A stretch of DNA of 7,316 nucleotides from Kriegella sp965368185 (GTDB taxonomy: Bacteria; Bacteroidota; Bacteroidia; Flavobacteriales; Flavobacteriaceae). The notes under the pieces were generated by a model, which was given only the letters and a program-made list of their open reading frames with translations, was not told the DNA's origin and did no database searches. The first letter of the stretch is position 1. Every line of letters starts with the position of its first letter. The position numbers and the translations under genes were made by a program. The stretch spans positions 1-7,316 of the forward strand of contig CBDULZ010000161.1 of NCBI GenBank assembly GCA_965368185.1. Direction: 5' to 3'. Below are positions 7,296 through 7,316 of the stretch, in pieces.

Positions 7296-7316
7296 TATTG
7301 ACTTTAACTTATATGA

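Overview
The window looks like part of a marine Bacteroidota genome, most likely a member of the Flavobacteriia. The evidence is a moderately AT-rich sequence, gene starts without clear Shine-Dalgarno sites, a promoter of the Bacteroidota type (TTTTG, 21 nt, TATATTTG) ahead of the first gene, and protein families typical of polysaccharide-degrading flavobacteria. The genus cannot be fixed from the sequence alone.

All genes lie on the minus strand, so transcription runs from right to left. Four complete genes form one compact operon (7239 down to 448). In order of transcription they are: a 995-residue probable lipoprotein with a PSCyt1 cytochrome domain, a DUF1549 (PSCyt2) domain, a beta-rich insert and a DUF1553 (PSD1) domain; a 483-residue Tat-targeted DUF1501 protein of the alkaline-phosphatase-like superfamily; a 308-residue secreted beta-propeller protein; and a 468-residue inner-membrane protein that joins a DUF2231 four-helix domain, a c-type cytochrome domain and leucine-rich repeats. 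The spacings are a 1-nt overlap, 15 nt and 4 nt. A weak hairpin with a T-tract follows the last gene. Beyond it, a fifth gene in the same direction starts at 332 and runs off the left edge; it resembles the carbohydrate-binding family 9-like proteins of Bacteroidota.

The four operon products all appear to act outside the cytoplasm, and together carry three CxxCH heme-c sites. A reasonable reading, which is inference, is a periplasmic or envelope-bound redox system. In it, the DUF1549/DUF1553 and DUF1501 pair would act on an unknown, perhaps saccharide-related, substrate, and the DUF2231-cytochrome protein would link electrons to the inner membrane. The DUF1501/DUF1549/DUF1553 families are abundant in Planctomycetes and have no firmly established biochemical function known to me, so this operon is the candidate for an undescribed system here. 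I see no RNA genes, mobile elements, CRISPR arrays or transposon ends.
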